The notes under the pieces: generated by a model
What the model saw: the letters and a program-made list of their open reading frames with translations, nothing else
Told to the model about the DNA's origin: nothing
Database searches by the model: none
Part shown: piece by piece, positions 43,974 through 55,995 of the stretch
Layout of the letters: every line of letters begins with the position of its first letter
Numbering within the stretch: position 1 is the stretch's first letter
Assembly (NCBI GenBank): GCA_949317995.1
Contig: OX439046.1
Location: 39,282,002-39,346,001, forward strand
Source: Acholoe squamosa
Lineage: Eukaryota > Annelida > Polychaeta > Phyllodocida > Polynoidae
Reading direction: 5' to 3'
DNA length: 64,000 nt
Position numbers and translations under genes: made by a program

Positions 43974-44760
43974 AGAGACACTGGCAGTCACTCTATATTT
44001 TACCACTGAGTGATCTCAAGTCTCAATTTGCCGATATTTAAAAGATACTCAGTCAACCTATTAATTAGATGTACACAGTCATTGTTTAACTGAGGTTATT
44101 TTAAAATTGAGGCTATATGTTAACTTTCATGATTACCTGCCATGATTCAAGTCATCCATGATTTGGATTATTTGGGCGCTACAGTTTCTCATCAAGATTT
44201 TATATTAAATACCCTGTGGGATATCCAAGGTTGGGCAGTGGTAGCTGGGAAGTAAAAATGGAATGCATGTGATCAACTGAAACGACCCTACTCATTTTGG
44301 CCTTATTTCTCTTGAAATTTTGTCTAAAACCTAATACTATCCACCAACATGACGCTGGGTTCATGCTCTTTCATCTAGTAATATTAGGATATGCTATACT
44401 CTAAAAGGATATGCATTTAAAATGGATTAAAGTGTCTTATCACGCAGTCATGTGGTCAGAAGTAGTGTAAGTAGTACATGGAAAAGATCCTATGCACCAG
44501 GTTAGTGCTATTCACCTGATTTAATATGATACACTGTAGTCATTGAAATTACTCATGGTATCCAATGGAGCTATTCAAATGTCAATTAGTCATGGATACC
44601 TGTATATTTAGGTATCCAATGAACATTTTTGAGAAAGAATTACTCAGGCACTGGCAGTCAATCCATATTTTACCATTGAGTGGTCTGAAGTATCAATTTG
44701 CCAATATTTAGACGATACTCAAGTCAACCTATTCATTAGATGTACAGTCACTGTAACCCT
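43974..44760. repeat. Direct repeat pair, 670 bp apart
   Basis: About 120 bp at 43,974-44,095 and 44,645-44,760 share CACTGGCAGTCA, TATTTTACCA, TCAATTTGCC.ATATTTA and AACCTATT.ATTAGATGTAC at about 85-90% identity by eye. Origin unknown. Confidence 0.6.
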
Positions 44761-45613
44761 CACCTCTAATATAACTTAGAAAGAGGTTAGACCAATGATC
44801 AGGACCATGATTGTATCCCCCCACCTCTAACAAGGTTAGATGTGCTCAGTTTACATTACTATGGGATTGTGTCTTATAATACATAAAAAATGAGGCCAGT
44901 ATTAAAGGTAGCATCAGATTTCAATGTAATCTTTGATAACATAGATGTTTTCATCCAAAAGAAATGTCATTTGACAAGTGGTTAACCTTGCAAATATTAG
45001 TTGTTGATCAAATGTTTAAATCATGAGAAACATACTCCGCCTATAAGGCACCCCCCGAAGGCACCCTGGGATATGACCAATGCCACCTTTGGGAATATGG
45101 TGCAGAACTATTCCATGGTCGTGGATATTTGCTTATGTAGCCAAGCCAAGGAGCACAAGTCTCTACGTGGTAAAACAATGTCAGTCACTGTAGTCCCATG
45201 TCTGTTTTGAGCCCATAGGGTCTGCTTTGAGCCTACTGTCAAGCAGTCTGTTGGGAAAAGTGGCATCTCTGAATAGGGGCTGTCAGTGCTTAATCCTATT
45301 GATTTTAACTGTAGGCCAAGTTCATGTATTTAAAAAAATACCATAGAGGGCTTATCAGGGGTGTGATTTCATTTTGGCCAATGTGTAGGAACCTTGATCA
45401 GACGACATGTCTGTGGCCTATTTGGTAATTCATAGTCTCAAAATATCAAAGACACCCCCACCCCCCATAAAAGTTAAACAAATTTCTCATTGGATCTGTG
45501 AAAATCACGAGGGTCAACTTTTTGACCCTGAATTGTAGGAAATCCTGCAGATGTAGGAGAAATCACAACCCTGCTTATTGATACAGGAAGCTGGCCGCTA
45601 CCCCTATTCAGCC
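44761..45613. other. No gene recognised
   Basis: Includes a fragment of the CCGCCTATAAGGCACC MITE family near 45,036 and a lone AAAAGTGGCATCTCTG end near 45,258. Confidence 0.4.
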
Positions 45614-45616
45614 TTA

Positions 45617-45905
45617 GGGAGTGGTCATTATTTATCAACAGGGGGGGTGGTGGGTTTTCGGGCGGACGCGCGGAAATTTTTTACCCCCCCCTCCCTCGAC
45701 GGCTGTCAAAATTTTTTGTGCCCCCCCCCCCCCGGCGCCAGACCCGGAGAGTTTTCGCGCCCCTCTTTGATCTATAGTAGCGCGCAGGCTTTTTTGCTAA
45801 AAAGAGGGTGAATTTTTTTAGCCCCCCTCGGGAGGGGTCTGAAAATTTTGCGCCTCCCCCCCTCAAACCCACAACCCCCCCTGTTGATAAATAATGACCA
45901 CTCCC
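45617..45905. mobile_element. Harbinger-like poly-G MITE
   Basis: 289 bp, ends GGGAGTGGTCATTATTTATC and the inverse, flanked by TTA on both sides. Long G and C runs inside. Confidence 0.8.
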
Positions 45906-47507
45906 TTAGTGCAGTGCCACCCACCATGGGCCCGCCACGGACTGACTGACTGCTCCCTAGGGCTGCTAAAAACAGCTATGCACATGTAGTGGGAGCGGTA
46001 AGGGGAAAAATGGGTTGTAGATTGATGTGACTAACGCATATGAACACGGGAAGCTTGATCTACTTTGGTTGCTCGTGTCCATTCAAGGCTCATAAGGCCT
46101 ATACATGTATTTAGTACTAAGGCCAGCAGTTTAGGCCTTCCTATCAACGGAGGGGGTGGGTGGTGGGGGTGGTGAAAATTTTGAACCCCACTTGGGGAGG
46201 GGGGATGGGTCACTGATAAATGTACAATAAATGATAACGAAAACTTTGGCCAAATTTCCTTTGTGAAGGCCTAGGATTTTTTTTCAAGGGGTGTTGTATA
46301 CTTGCTATATGTTAGTCATCTGAAAGAACTTGATGAGATCTAAAGGGGGACACCCATTTTCAAGGGTAAAAGACATCTTTTCATGTACCCAGGGGTCTTC
46401 AAAAGGGTCGAAAACGGTCCTAAAATGCCTGTGCTGGTGCTTTTCTCGAATTTCTAGAAATTACCTAAAGGCACAAAACTGTCAGTATTTCCCCTAGTAA
46501 CCTGTAGTGTTGGGCTCATCTGGCATTTTGCATTCTAATCGACAATATGCAGGCTTTTCCAATTAATGGGCCTCCGTGTACAAATTAGACCCCTTCCTCC
46601 TTCTTTATATGACAGTTAATGCATGACGATGTTCCAAATGCTTGCAAATAGCCCACTTTTGTCATATGATGCATTTACCATTTTTTATGTAAAACTTGGG
46701 CAGACCCCCCTCCCCCTGTCACAAAGTGTAACAAATGTCATGCCCCCCCCCCTCCCTGCACGTAATATCAATACGGACAGAGGGTTAATAGATGTAGTCA
46801 TAAGTGACAAGAGACAAACAGATTATACCACCCCGGGGCACCCAACTGAAAACAAGTCATGGTGGTACAGAGATGAGAGCTAGGCACCCTGGGGTCAGCA
46901 CACATCAGCATTGTTATCCGGGGGAAAGAGTGTAAGCATATCTGCAAACTGGAGGCGAGAAAAAAACTGAGCCTGCTAAACCCACATTTTTTTCTTTGAA
47001 AATAAGGCAGGAGTATGTGAATATAGGGGTGTCCCCCAGGAGCCCAAGAAATTTTGTAAATCTAGAGGCCAAATATGTATTTCAGTGGTTTTTGAAGGTG
47101 TCTGTTACCCTCAGTTTAGAATTTTACTAAGACCCCCCCCCCATATAAAGGTTAAAATGAGATCTCATTGGATCTGGATGAATCACAAGGCAAGTGGATA
47201 GGTGCCGGACACGCTATTTGCGCTTGTGTCAGCTTATTACCTGTGTTTGCCCACTACCAGCTACCTCCTCATTTGCATATTTGGCTATGAAACTTACTAC
47301 CCTGTCCAACCGCCAGATCTTCCGGGAAAGGTTGTCCGTGGGTAGCGCCATCTCACGGGAAATGACTGAGCTAATATACAATCTCCAAGCATGACCTTCA
47401 CTTGCCTACTGAGACCTACGAAAGCTCAATTTTGCTGTTTTTCTGAGTTTCCCCGTGTCCCGGGCCATGTCCTCACCGTAGACGTGTAAATAGAAGGACT
47501 TGCCACT
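45906..47507. other. No gene recognised; MITE debris
   Basis: A G-rich inverted fragment of the Harbinger-like family lies near 46,145-46,225. The remainder shows no supportable exon. An octamer ATTTGCAT occurs near 47,271, with no further promoter evidence. Confidence 0.4.
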
Positions 47508-49394
47508 GCAGGATACCGATGACAGCGGTTTAGCTAGTCCTCAGGGCTACAGCGCCTGCCGCGTCCGCGCTGACCTAAATACGCGGACTCTACGCGGAGC
47601 CTCCAGCGGTGAGCATAGGTGCGCGGGCGTAGTGGTAGTCCTCAGGACTATAGCTAATAATCCTTAGTCCTGGGGACTAGGTGATCGTTTAGTCCACAAC
47701 TAAACTATACCGGTCAAGTCCTGGGGCTAAAAGCATAGTCCTAAGGACTAAAGCCTAGTCCCCAGGACTAAGAATATGAGGATATTGTCCTAGGGACTAA
47801 TTGTACATTCCCATGAATTACCTTGCAGACCCCATGACTTTGTATAAGACTGTGCTTTTAGTGTCCGGGACTAAGCTTTTAGACCTGGGGACTAATTCGT
47901 AGACTCAGGGACTACTTGTTTAGTCCTGAGGACTACAAAAACATCTGCCTAGTCCTCAGGACTAATGCATGTGGTTCTGAGGACTAATTCATTGATTGAT
48001 GTCTAATGTACCGTAATCACCCGCGTATAAGGCGCACCTCGCGTATAAGGCGCACCTAGAGTTGAAGAATAGTCAAAAAATCATAACTTTGGTTCTACTG
48101 AATGGATTTTCAAAATTTAAAAAACTATGTGTAGCTAGGGTCCCCCGCACCCCCTTGAAACCCCCTCTGTCATTTTTTTTAGGTAAGGGGAGTGTAACAC
48201 ATCAAAAGAAAGCTCTTGGTGTCCCCCTTTCGGATCCAGGAAGTACTAAAACCTCGCGTATAAGACGCGCCTTATACGCGGGAGATTACGGTAGTTGTGA
48301 CTAGGGATGTAGTCCCCAGGACTTCAAATTTAGTCCTGAGGACTACTTCTAAGTCCCCAGGACTGCTCTGTGTAGTCCCAGGGACTAAAGATACAGTCCT
48401 GGGGACTAGAACATTGTCCTTGGGACTAGAGACACAGTCCTTGGGACCAATGCCCTAGGCCCCAGGGGTGCCTGTTAACATGTTTGTACAGTCAAATAGG
48501 TATAGCCCTGGGCGCAAAAAAAGCAGCCATTGTTCCATAGTCCCTGGGATAGAACATTAGGCCTGAGGACTGTATAGTGGTCCTCAGGACTAGTCAGTCC
48601 AGGACTAGACCATTATATCTGTAGTCCCCAAGATGGGAGAAACAGTCATGGTCCCCTGGGGACTAGATTCATAGTCCCAGGGCTATCTCTGTTTGGTCCT
48701 GAGGACTAAATATATACTTACCTAGTCCTCAGAACTAAAGTAAAGTCCCCAGGACTATTATCTGTAGTCCCTAGGACTTTCAGTGTCTTTTTTTCAGCCT
48801 GGAATGGTAGTCCTGGGGATTTATAAACAGTCCTTAGGACTAAATCTTTAGTCCTCAGGTCTAAATCCTATGTCCTTCGGACTAGATCTTTAGTCCTAGA
48901 GACGAAAGATGTAGTCCTGACGACTAGACTTTAGTCCTCGGGAGGTCCACTACAGATTCATGATGATTAGATGTTAGTCCTGACCTGTAGTCCTAGGGAC
49001 TAAAAGTGTAGGCCTTGGGCTGGAGAAATGGTGCTGAGGGCTATAAATCAATCAAGGCCTCCTCTGGACTAGACTGTAGTCCTCGGGACTACATCCATAG
49101 TCCTGAGGACCACACATTAGTGCTGACGACTTGAAAATTACATTTTCAGTCCTGCAGGACTAAAAGGGTAGTCCCTAGGACAGGCTCTAGTCCCCAAGAC
49201 TAGAAACCTGGAAGGCATTGGCTATTGGAATTTCAGAAATGAGTGTGTGTCTTCTACTAGCGGTAGTCCTCAGGACTATGCCCCCATCCGCACCGCGTCT
49301 GTCTGCGCGTAGTCTGCGCGTATCTACGTCAGCGCGGACGCGGCAGGCGCTGTAGCCCTGAGGACTAGCTAAACCGCTGTCATCGGTATCCTGC
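47508..49394. mobile_element. Palindrome-array element, MULE-like ends
   Basis: 1,887 bp bounded by a perfect 67-bp terminal inverted repeat (GCAGGATACCGATGACAGCG...) and a perfect 9-bp target duplication CTTGCCACT (47,499-47,507 and 49,395-49,403). Long inverted ends plus a 9-bp duplication point to the Mutator (MULE) superfamily. Internally, dozens of short near-palindromes of the form AGTCCTGAGGACT, AGTCCCCAGGACT or AGTCCTGGGGACT alternate with variable 15-50 bp spacers. A TA-target MITE sits inside (48,011-48,291). No transposase. Confidence 0.85.
48011..48291. mobile_element. TA-target MITE inside the palindrome-array element
   Basis: 281 bp, ends CCGTAATCACCCGCGTATAA and the inverse, TA on both sides. 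Same family as 6,642 and 37,186. Confidence 0.85.
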
Positions 49395-49403
49395 CTTGCC
49401 ACT

Positions 49404-50840
49404 CGGCCGCGGACGCGTTTATGTCTGTCTGCGCAGTTTCTCGCGTCACCAGCATACTTTACTTCCGGTTTGCGCAGCAAAGCGTTGTTGTCTATGATGC
49501 AACACCCTTGTAGCAAGGGCTATTAAACTTTGTTTATTCATTATTAAAGAAAGTACTTGTTACAATCCTGTTGCAGTCAGGTACTTGGATGTGTGCTTCA
49601 GCTAAAAATCATTGAAACAATAGCTGTCACGATAAAAGGAGTTTGTTTACATTGTATTGGCTTACGCTTGCAGTGGCAGCATAGATTCACTGTTTTGCTC
49701 CTCCTGCGGTGGGTGGCGACAATCGCGTTATGTACGGCCGCCGTACGCGACGCAAACTTTGTCACAGCTAAACACCACAGCTAAACAGTTGGCAATCCAA
49801 GAAAACAAACCTGGTAGATGTCTTCCATATGTCTTCCCCTACATGTCAGTCGTTTCCCCTACATGTCAGTCGTTTCCCGGCTCAATTCTGACAATTTTGA
49901 CCGTATGAGGGTGGTGGAAATGAAGGGGAGTGCTTCAAAAGTTTGAGTTTCCCTGACCAGTGGAAATGGCACACACAGGGGAGGGCTGCAGAGTGCCAGG
50001 AATCAGTTACATGCACTGTTACCATGGCCACAGTTGTGTTGGTTACAACAATGGTTGCCATGTAACTATCTAGTCTGATCAGGCACATGATCTTCAACTT
50101 TGGTGTGTTTGTTGAACTGAGAATATGTGATGACCGGTTGAGATTTTGTGATGTGCTCAAGTTGAACTCATTTAATGTTCAAATAGCTGCATACTAATAT
50201 TAATAAGTGAACACTTATTTTTTTTTGTTCAAGTAACTCTGTTAGTGATGTTCCTGAAGGGATACCCTTTCCTGTGATATGTGTTTGGTCTATGTGCTCC
50301 AATTTTTAGTACTGCCCGAGTGGCCCTGAAAAAGTGGCGCATACAATTTTAGCAGGTCTCATTCCCAATGCTATTCCTATGAGGAAAATAAGCGCTCACT
50401 TTGGCAGTAGTGGCAGTGCAGCACTGCTGATGTAAATCATCTTTTGACATAGTTAAAGCATAATTTCCACTAAAGTAACTCGGATACTTGATAAATATAA
50501 GTGTTTACCTTCCCAATGGTGGGAAAATGGAAAAAATTCGGAAAATCTTTAAACCGCCCAAATGGCTCACAAAAGTGGTACGCACCTAAAAATGGTCCAT
50601 TTGTGGGCTTATAGGGTGGGAATAGATAAAAGGCCTTATTGGTGTCTAAAGAAGTGATCATAGATCTATTCTAACAATGGATGAGGGGTGGTGGATTTTC
50701 ATGGTTATATGGAAGAAAGAATTTTGCCCCCCCCCTTGAGGGTCCAAAATTTACCCCCCCCCTTTCACTAAAAGGCCGAAAAATGTATGTGAACACAGCC
50801 TTTTAACCTATAGTAACAGATTTTTTTTTTTTTTACATAA
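49404..50840. other. No gene recognised
   Basis: A locally CpG-bearing stretch (about 49,405-49,760, with GGCCGCGGACGCG and GTACGGCCGCCGTACGCGAC) could be a weak promoter region, but no exon is visible. A C-run-rich MITE end lies at 50,690-50,830. Confidence 0.4.
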
Positions 50841-51114
50841 GGGAGTGGTGATCATTTTTTAACAACAGGGGGGCTGGTGGATTTAAGGGGGGGCAGAATT
50901 TTTTCACCCCCTTGATCAGGGGGGTTCAAAGTAATTTTACATGTTTTCAGTGGAAATCCCCGCCTGTTACTATTGGTTAAACGAGCATGTTCATACATGA
51001 TTTTCATCCCTTATGGGGGTCAAAAAACGGTCCCCTCACGAGTGGGGGGGTCGAAATTTTCCTTGCGTCCGCCGCAACCCCCCCCCATCCCGTTGTTAAA
51101 AAATGATCACTCCC
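50841..51114. mobile_element. Harbinger-like poly-G MITE
   Basis: 274 bp, ends GGGAGTGGTGATCATTTTTT and AAAAAATGATCACTCCC, TAA on both sides (50,838-50,840 and 51,115-51,117). Confidence 0.85.
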
Positions 51115-52298
51115 TAAGAGGGGTAAAATTATGCCCCCTCCCATCCTCAGAGGGGTTAAAAACTGATTTCCCCCCCACCCCACCCCTTGCGAGGATTGAA
51201 AAAAGTTTGCCCGCCCCTTCGGTATTTAGTAGTTGATAGACTATTTTTTCTGGAACATCATGGATTGGTTTTCGTGCCTTTTTTATGAGAACAGTTAAAC
51301 ATCCCCCCCAACTTCCATACTCAAAGTAATTGAAAAAGGTTTTCCCCTCAAATCAAACCCACCCCTATTCAAAGATTATCAATGCCTAAGGGTGTACTCA
51401 CTATTCAACAGATGGCAGAGCTTAATAGATCTTTTGCAGGGATGCACAAATTCTGACCCCCCCCCCCATCACCACCACCGAGGGGCTGAAAATTTGGTCT
51501 GAGCACTCATCACGATGTGTCATTCCACATGTGTATCTGATTTTTTTTTTTTTTTTTTTTTGGGGGGGGGTCCCCTAGGGGTTGCAAATTCCCCCCTAAC
51601 CCAAAGGGTCATTATTGGAAGAGGCTCTAGCCTCTTTCCATTGCATTCACATGGGAGGTTGATTGCACACCAAATCGGACAGTCCAACTACCCTTGAGTC
51701 GACCATTGCTCTTGTAGCACTAAATAGTACTGAATAGCACTGAATGACTGCTGATAGATGGTCGAGTTATGGCAGTTTACCCAGCCTGTACACTGTCCAG
51801 TCCACATGCAACTGTCGCCATGTAGCCAAAAAGTGGCGACACTGGCCCTGAAATTGGCGACAGTAACCTCAAAATTCTGGGCTTTCCAACAATGAAAGAA
51901 TTTTCCAAATATTCCCAATAGAACAAAAGTTATGAAGTGATGTCACCCTGCCTCACCCACACTCCCACCATTCCACCACCCTCAGTCTCACCCTGCCTCA
52001 CCCACAGTCCCACCATTCCATATTGACAGTGGAATTAGTACCCCGATACCGCAGCCCTGCGGTTTCCTACTCTCCAGGTACGGCCTATTACGGGTAGTAT
52101 AGTAATAGTGCTAGCCCCTATAAACTTGGCATCAGGGCATGATTTTTTTTTTTACAACAGGGGGTGGGGGTGGTTAGCTACTTTTGTATTTCTACTCTAC
52201 TCCCGTTCCCCTCCCGTACTAAGGTAGGTGATGGGGGGGGTCCCTCTCCCCGAATTCACTCGATCCTCTCTGGCCCCAACCAATTTTAGGGAGTGATC
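51115..52298. other. C/G-homopolymer-rich debris, no gene
   Basis: Further worn poly-C/poly-G MITE pieces (51,115-51,370, 51,440-51,600) and a small direct repeat CACCCTGCCTCACCCACA (51,944 and 51,989). Confidence 0.45.
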
Positions 52299-52520
52299 AT
52301 TATTTATTAACAGGGGGGGTAGGTTTGAGGGGGGCGTAAAAATTTCAGACCCCTCAGAGGGGAGGGGGGGGGCTAAAACAATTTTGACCCCTCCTGGGCT
52401 AGGGGGGGCTCTTTTTCAAAGAAACCTGTAAAAGTAAAAGGGCACATTCCCACACAATTTTCGGCCCTTCAAGGGGGGGGGCAAAAATATTTAAATCTAA
52501 ATTTCCTTACATGTGCCTAA
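52299..52520 (+). mobile_element. Harbinger-like poly-G MITE, left end only
   Basis: GGGAGTGATCATTATTTATT after TTTA, then G-run-rich body. No right end found. Confidence 0.6.
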
Positions 52521-52626
52521 TCCTAGATCTACACTAATGTACACAGGCAATTGCCTACTGCAGCTTATCACCGCTAGCGACCTTTCTAATATGAGTTGGG
52601 CGGCGATTAACTAACTCTGGAACTAA

Positions 52627-52874
52627 GGGAGTGATCATTTTTTTAACAACCAGGGGGGGCTGGTGGGTTTGAGAGGGGGGCCAGAATTTCTTCAACATCT
52701 TGACTGGGGGAGTCAGAATTTTTTCAATCCCTCAGATGGGGGGGTCAAAATAATTTCACCTGTTTTCAGTGGAAAACCCAGCACGTTACTATAGGTTTAA
52801 AGGGCATGTTCCTGCGCAATTTTCCCCCCTTATAGGGGGGGTTAAAAATATTTTCTACCCTTGAGAGGGGGGGT
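52627..52874 (+). mobile_element. Harbinger-like poly-G MITE, left part
   Basis: GGGAGTGATCATTTTTTTAA after TAA. The body contains GTTACTATAGGTTTAAAGGG, shared in inverted orientation with 50,800 and 53,760. Ends at a foldback element. Confidence 0.65.
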
Positions 52875-53597
52875 CGAATATGTTGACCAAAAGATAAAAC
52901 CCTTGGCCCTCTCCGAAATGGCCTAGGCTAGGCCTACCTTTTAAATAGGCCTAGAAATAAAAGTCAGTAGTGTATCCTGTAGGGAAATGCGTTTTTGTTT
53001 GCTCTGGCCATAACTTTGGCAGTATAGGGCGGCGAAGTCATGCGAGATGCGAGATGCCTGGGGTTATTCCATTATCGCCCAGCATTATTTGCAACGTTGA
53101 GTGAATGGCGATTTCAATGTCGTTGATGAGGGAAATTTACTTGTCTGTTTCACGTGTATTTTAACAGGAGGGATGGGCGCCGGGAAAGGGGACAGAGCAA
53201 ATTGGGTAAACTCCAAAAAGTCTATGCCCAACACGAACATGGTCCAAACAGTCTATGCCCAACCCGAACATGGTCCAAACAGTCTTTCGTTGGATGTACG
53301 GGTTAGGAGGAGAATATTCGGTTGATGAATGTGTTAGGTGGGGGAGTGTTCGGTGGATGTGCAGGTTAGGCGGGGAGGGGCCAGAGCAAACAAAAACGCA
53401 TTTCCGCGACTTTTTGACAGCATTTTACGCCATCTTCCCTTAATCCTATGACATTGAAACCATATTCTTTGGCATTTTCAGACAATTCCCTACAGGATAC
53501 ATTATTGACTTTTATTTCTAGGCCTATTTAAAAGGTAGGCCTAGCTGAGGCCCTTTCGGAGAGGGCCAAGGGTTTTATCTTTTGGTCAACATATTCT
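52875..53597. mobile_element. Foldback element with arms of about 140-200 bp
   Basis: Inverted arms: GAATATGTTGACCAAAAGAT at left, ATCTTTTGGTCAACATATTC at right. Inside both are CCCTTGGCCCTCTCCGAAA, TAGGCCTACCTTTTAAATAG and GCGTTTTTGTTTGCTCTGGCC (or inverse). A few small frames in the centre show no domain. Confidence 0.8.
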
Positions 53598-53605
53598 ACT
53601 GCAGT

Positions 53606-53830
53606 TGGGAAGTGATCATTTTTTTAACAACGCGGGGGAGTGGGGCTTATGGGTTTGTGCGCGGACGCGGGAAAAAAAAAATCGACCCCCCCTTCTCAAG
53701 GGAAAATTTTTTTTTTACTCCCCCCCCCATAAGGGGTGAAAATCGCACAGGAACGTGCCCTTTTAACCTATAGTAACATGCAGGGTTTTCCACTGAAAAT
53801 TATTTTGACCCCCCATCTGAGGGATTTGTC
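53606..53830 (-). mobile_element. Harbinger-like poly-G MITE, partial
   Basis: GAAGTGATCATTTTTTTAAC end, with a body in the opposite orientation to the 52,627 copy (CTTTTAACCTATAGTAACAT then CCACTGAAAATTATTTTGAC). Confidence 0.6.
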
Positions 53831-53877
53831 TCCACAACTTAATAATTTTTCTTTGTGCATAGTCAATCAATTGTGAA

Positions 53878-54064
53878 TGTTAAGCTGTGGAAACAAAACA
53901 TAAAACAAAATATAACTTGCGGAAACAAAAATAAAAATTTGCGGAATCGAAAATAAAACTTGCGGAAACAACAATAAAACTTGCGGAAAACGAAAATAAA
54001 ACTTGCGGAAACAAACTAGAGAAAAAAAATGTGTAGAAAACGGATGTCCTTTTAGGGGCTCCGT
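53878..54064. mobile_element. Half-copy of the GGGGCTCCG foldback family
   Basis: About six copies of an AACTTGCGGAAACAAAAATA unit ending in CCTTTTAGGGGCTCCG and TA, the same end as 29,501-30,280. Confidence 0.55.
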
Positions 54065-54649
54065 AGTATTCAGCCATGATGAGAAACCACCTCATGCGTC
54101 TCCCTGCAGCAGGCCTAGGTCCAACAATGTCCCAGCCTTGATTTGACCCGTTCCCAACAGATATCAACATGGCGGACTGAATGGTGCGGATGGAAAATAT
54201 GATGATGTATGCAATCTCTCCTAGAAGAGAATATATGCGTTTCACGAATATTTCTTCTATACCATCCTGGTAACAAACATTTATACTACAACAAGCTATA
54301 GTTCATTTCAATGACACATAAAGCTTTAGAGTAGTATTCTGCTGCTGAACTGTGTCTAGTCACCACCCAAAGAGACAAAATGTTTAAGACTAGTGCAAAG
54401 CCCTATGTTATAGTGGCTTCTATGTTCAAAGAACTATAGTCTACACAAAAGTTTCATACTATTTAATACACCATATTTGAATAGGAGGAAGCTTTTGTTT
54501 TCTATCAGGTAAAGCACAGCTCCACATAGCTCATCCCCCCAGCCCACTCTACTACAATATGCTGTCTATTGAGGTCCAATAAATCATCATGTTGCCTGTA
54601 AAAAGGTCATTGAATTGCAAAACTAAGAAAACATCATGCTGCCTGTACA
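54065..54649. other. No gene recognised
   Basis: An AACATGGCGGA word (near 54,168) resembles YY1-type promoter sites, but nothing else supports a promoter. Confidence 0.35.
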
Positions 54650-55123
54650 GGGTTATTGTATGATATTGCTAAGGTGATTGTGATGCGTTCCTAAGGTAAT
54701 CTATTGCTTAGGTATTAATTATGTCTTGCTAAGGTATTCCTGATGTTGCTAAGGTGTTCGTGATGCATTGCTAAGCTGTTCATGATGCATTGCTAAGGTA
54801 TTCATGATGCGTTCCTAAGGTAATCTGTTGCTAAGGTATTCCTAATGTTGCTAAGGTGTTCGTGATGCGTTGCTAAGCTGTTTGTGATGCTTGCTAAGGT
54901 ATTCATGATGTGTTCCTAAGGTATTCATGGTGCATTGCTAAGGTATTCATGGTGCATTGCTAAGGTAATCATGGTGCATTGCTAAGGTAATCATGATGTG
55001 TTGCTAAGGTATTCAATATGTGTTGCTAAGGTGTTCATGATGCATTGCTAAGGTATTCCTGGTGCATTGCTAAGGCATTTGTGATGCGGTGCTTAGGTAC
55101 TCATGGTGCGTTGCTAAGGTATT
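54650..55123. repeat. Minisatellite TTGCTAAGGTATTCATGATGC, left part
   Basis: About 20 copies of a 20-22 bp unit (TTGCTAAGGTATTCATGATG with variants). It resumes at 61,179-61,258. The Polinton inserted within it. Confidence 0.9.
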
Positions 55124-55485
55124 AGTAGTATATAGATGCAAACTGAGCGCAATGGGTTATATAGTAACTAGGTCATGACCTACTGGTAGACCGGAAGTGA
55201 CCTAGTTTCAACCAATCAGAGGCCTGGATTTGACAGGAAGTGACGTCACAAGGTCGTGACCTAGTTTTCTTGACCAATCAGAGAGCTGGATTTGACATGA
55301 CCTAGTTGCATAAATTAAGTGAATTGCGCAATACCTAGGTTTGACCTACTTACAAATCAGAAGTGACGTCATGAAAACGTATGACCTACGTATGAAGGTA
55401 TTGTGCAATCCTTGTAATAAATTGCACAATAACCATGACTCATGTTCTGATGCAATATTTCTATGGATTTAGGCAATACATGACC
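55124..55485 (+). repeat. Polinton left terminal inverted repeat
   Basis: About 362 bp matching 60,805-61,178 inverted. Contains two CCAATCAGAG words and two CRE-type sites (AAGTGACGTCAC, AAGTGACGTCAT). Confidence 0.85.
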
Positions 55486-55995
55486 TTAAAGATGCACTAT
55501 GATAACTGATGAAATAAACAGAGAGAACTGCACTCCCGGCCTGAACAACTGTTGGCTGGCTCCCCCTAAGGACGAGCCAGCCTGACCTACTGGTCATGAC
55601 CTACTGGTAGACCGGAAGTGACCTAGTTTCAACCAATCAGAGGCCTGGATTTGACAGGAAGTGACGTCACAAGGTCGTGACCTAGTTTTCTTGACCAATC
55701 AGAGAGCTGGATTTGACATGACCTAGTTGCATAAATTAAGTGAATTGCGCAATACCTAGGTTTGACCTACTTACAAATCAGAAGTGACGTCATGAAAACG
55801 TATGACCTACGTATGAAGGTATTGTGCAATCCTTGTAATAAATTGCACAATAACCATGACTCATGTTCTGATGCAATATTTCTATGGATTTAGGCAATAC
55901 ATGACCTTAAAGATGCACTATGATAACTGATGAAATAAACAGAGAGAACTGCACTCCCGGCCTGAACAACTGTTGGCTGGCTCCCCCTAAGGACG
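55171..55995 (+). repeat. Tandem duplication of the subterminal region
   Basis: Two 404-bp copies (55,171-55,574 and 55,592-55,995) that look identical by eye, separated by 17 bp. The second copy ends in a large inverted repeat with 56,030-56,088 (AGAGAGAACTGCACTCCCGG and its inverse). Confidence 0.9.

Noticed and set aside
47630-49370. CRISPR-like look of repeated palindromes with variable spacers
   Set aside because: Repeats are short, variable and irregularly spaced, the setting is an animal genome, and the block has transposon ends and a target duplication.
49187-49516. 109-codon minus-strand frame
   Set aside because: It covers the end of the palindrome-array element, where GC-rich inverted repeats keep several frames open.
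54170-54180. YY1-type promoter at AACATGGCGGA
   Set aside because: A single short match without CpG island, exon or initiator support.
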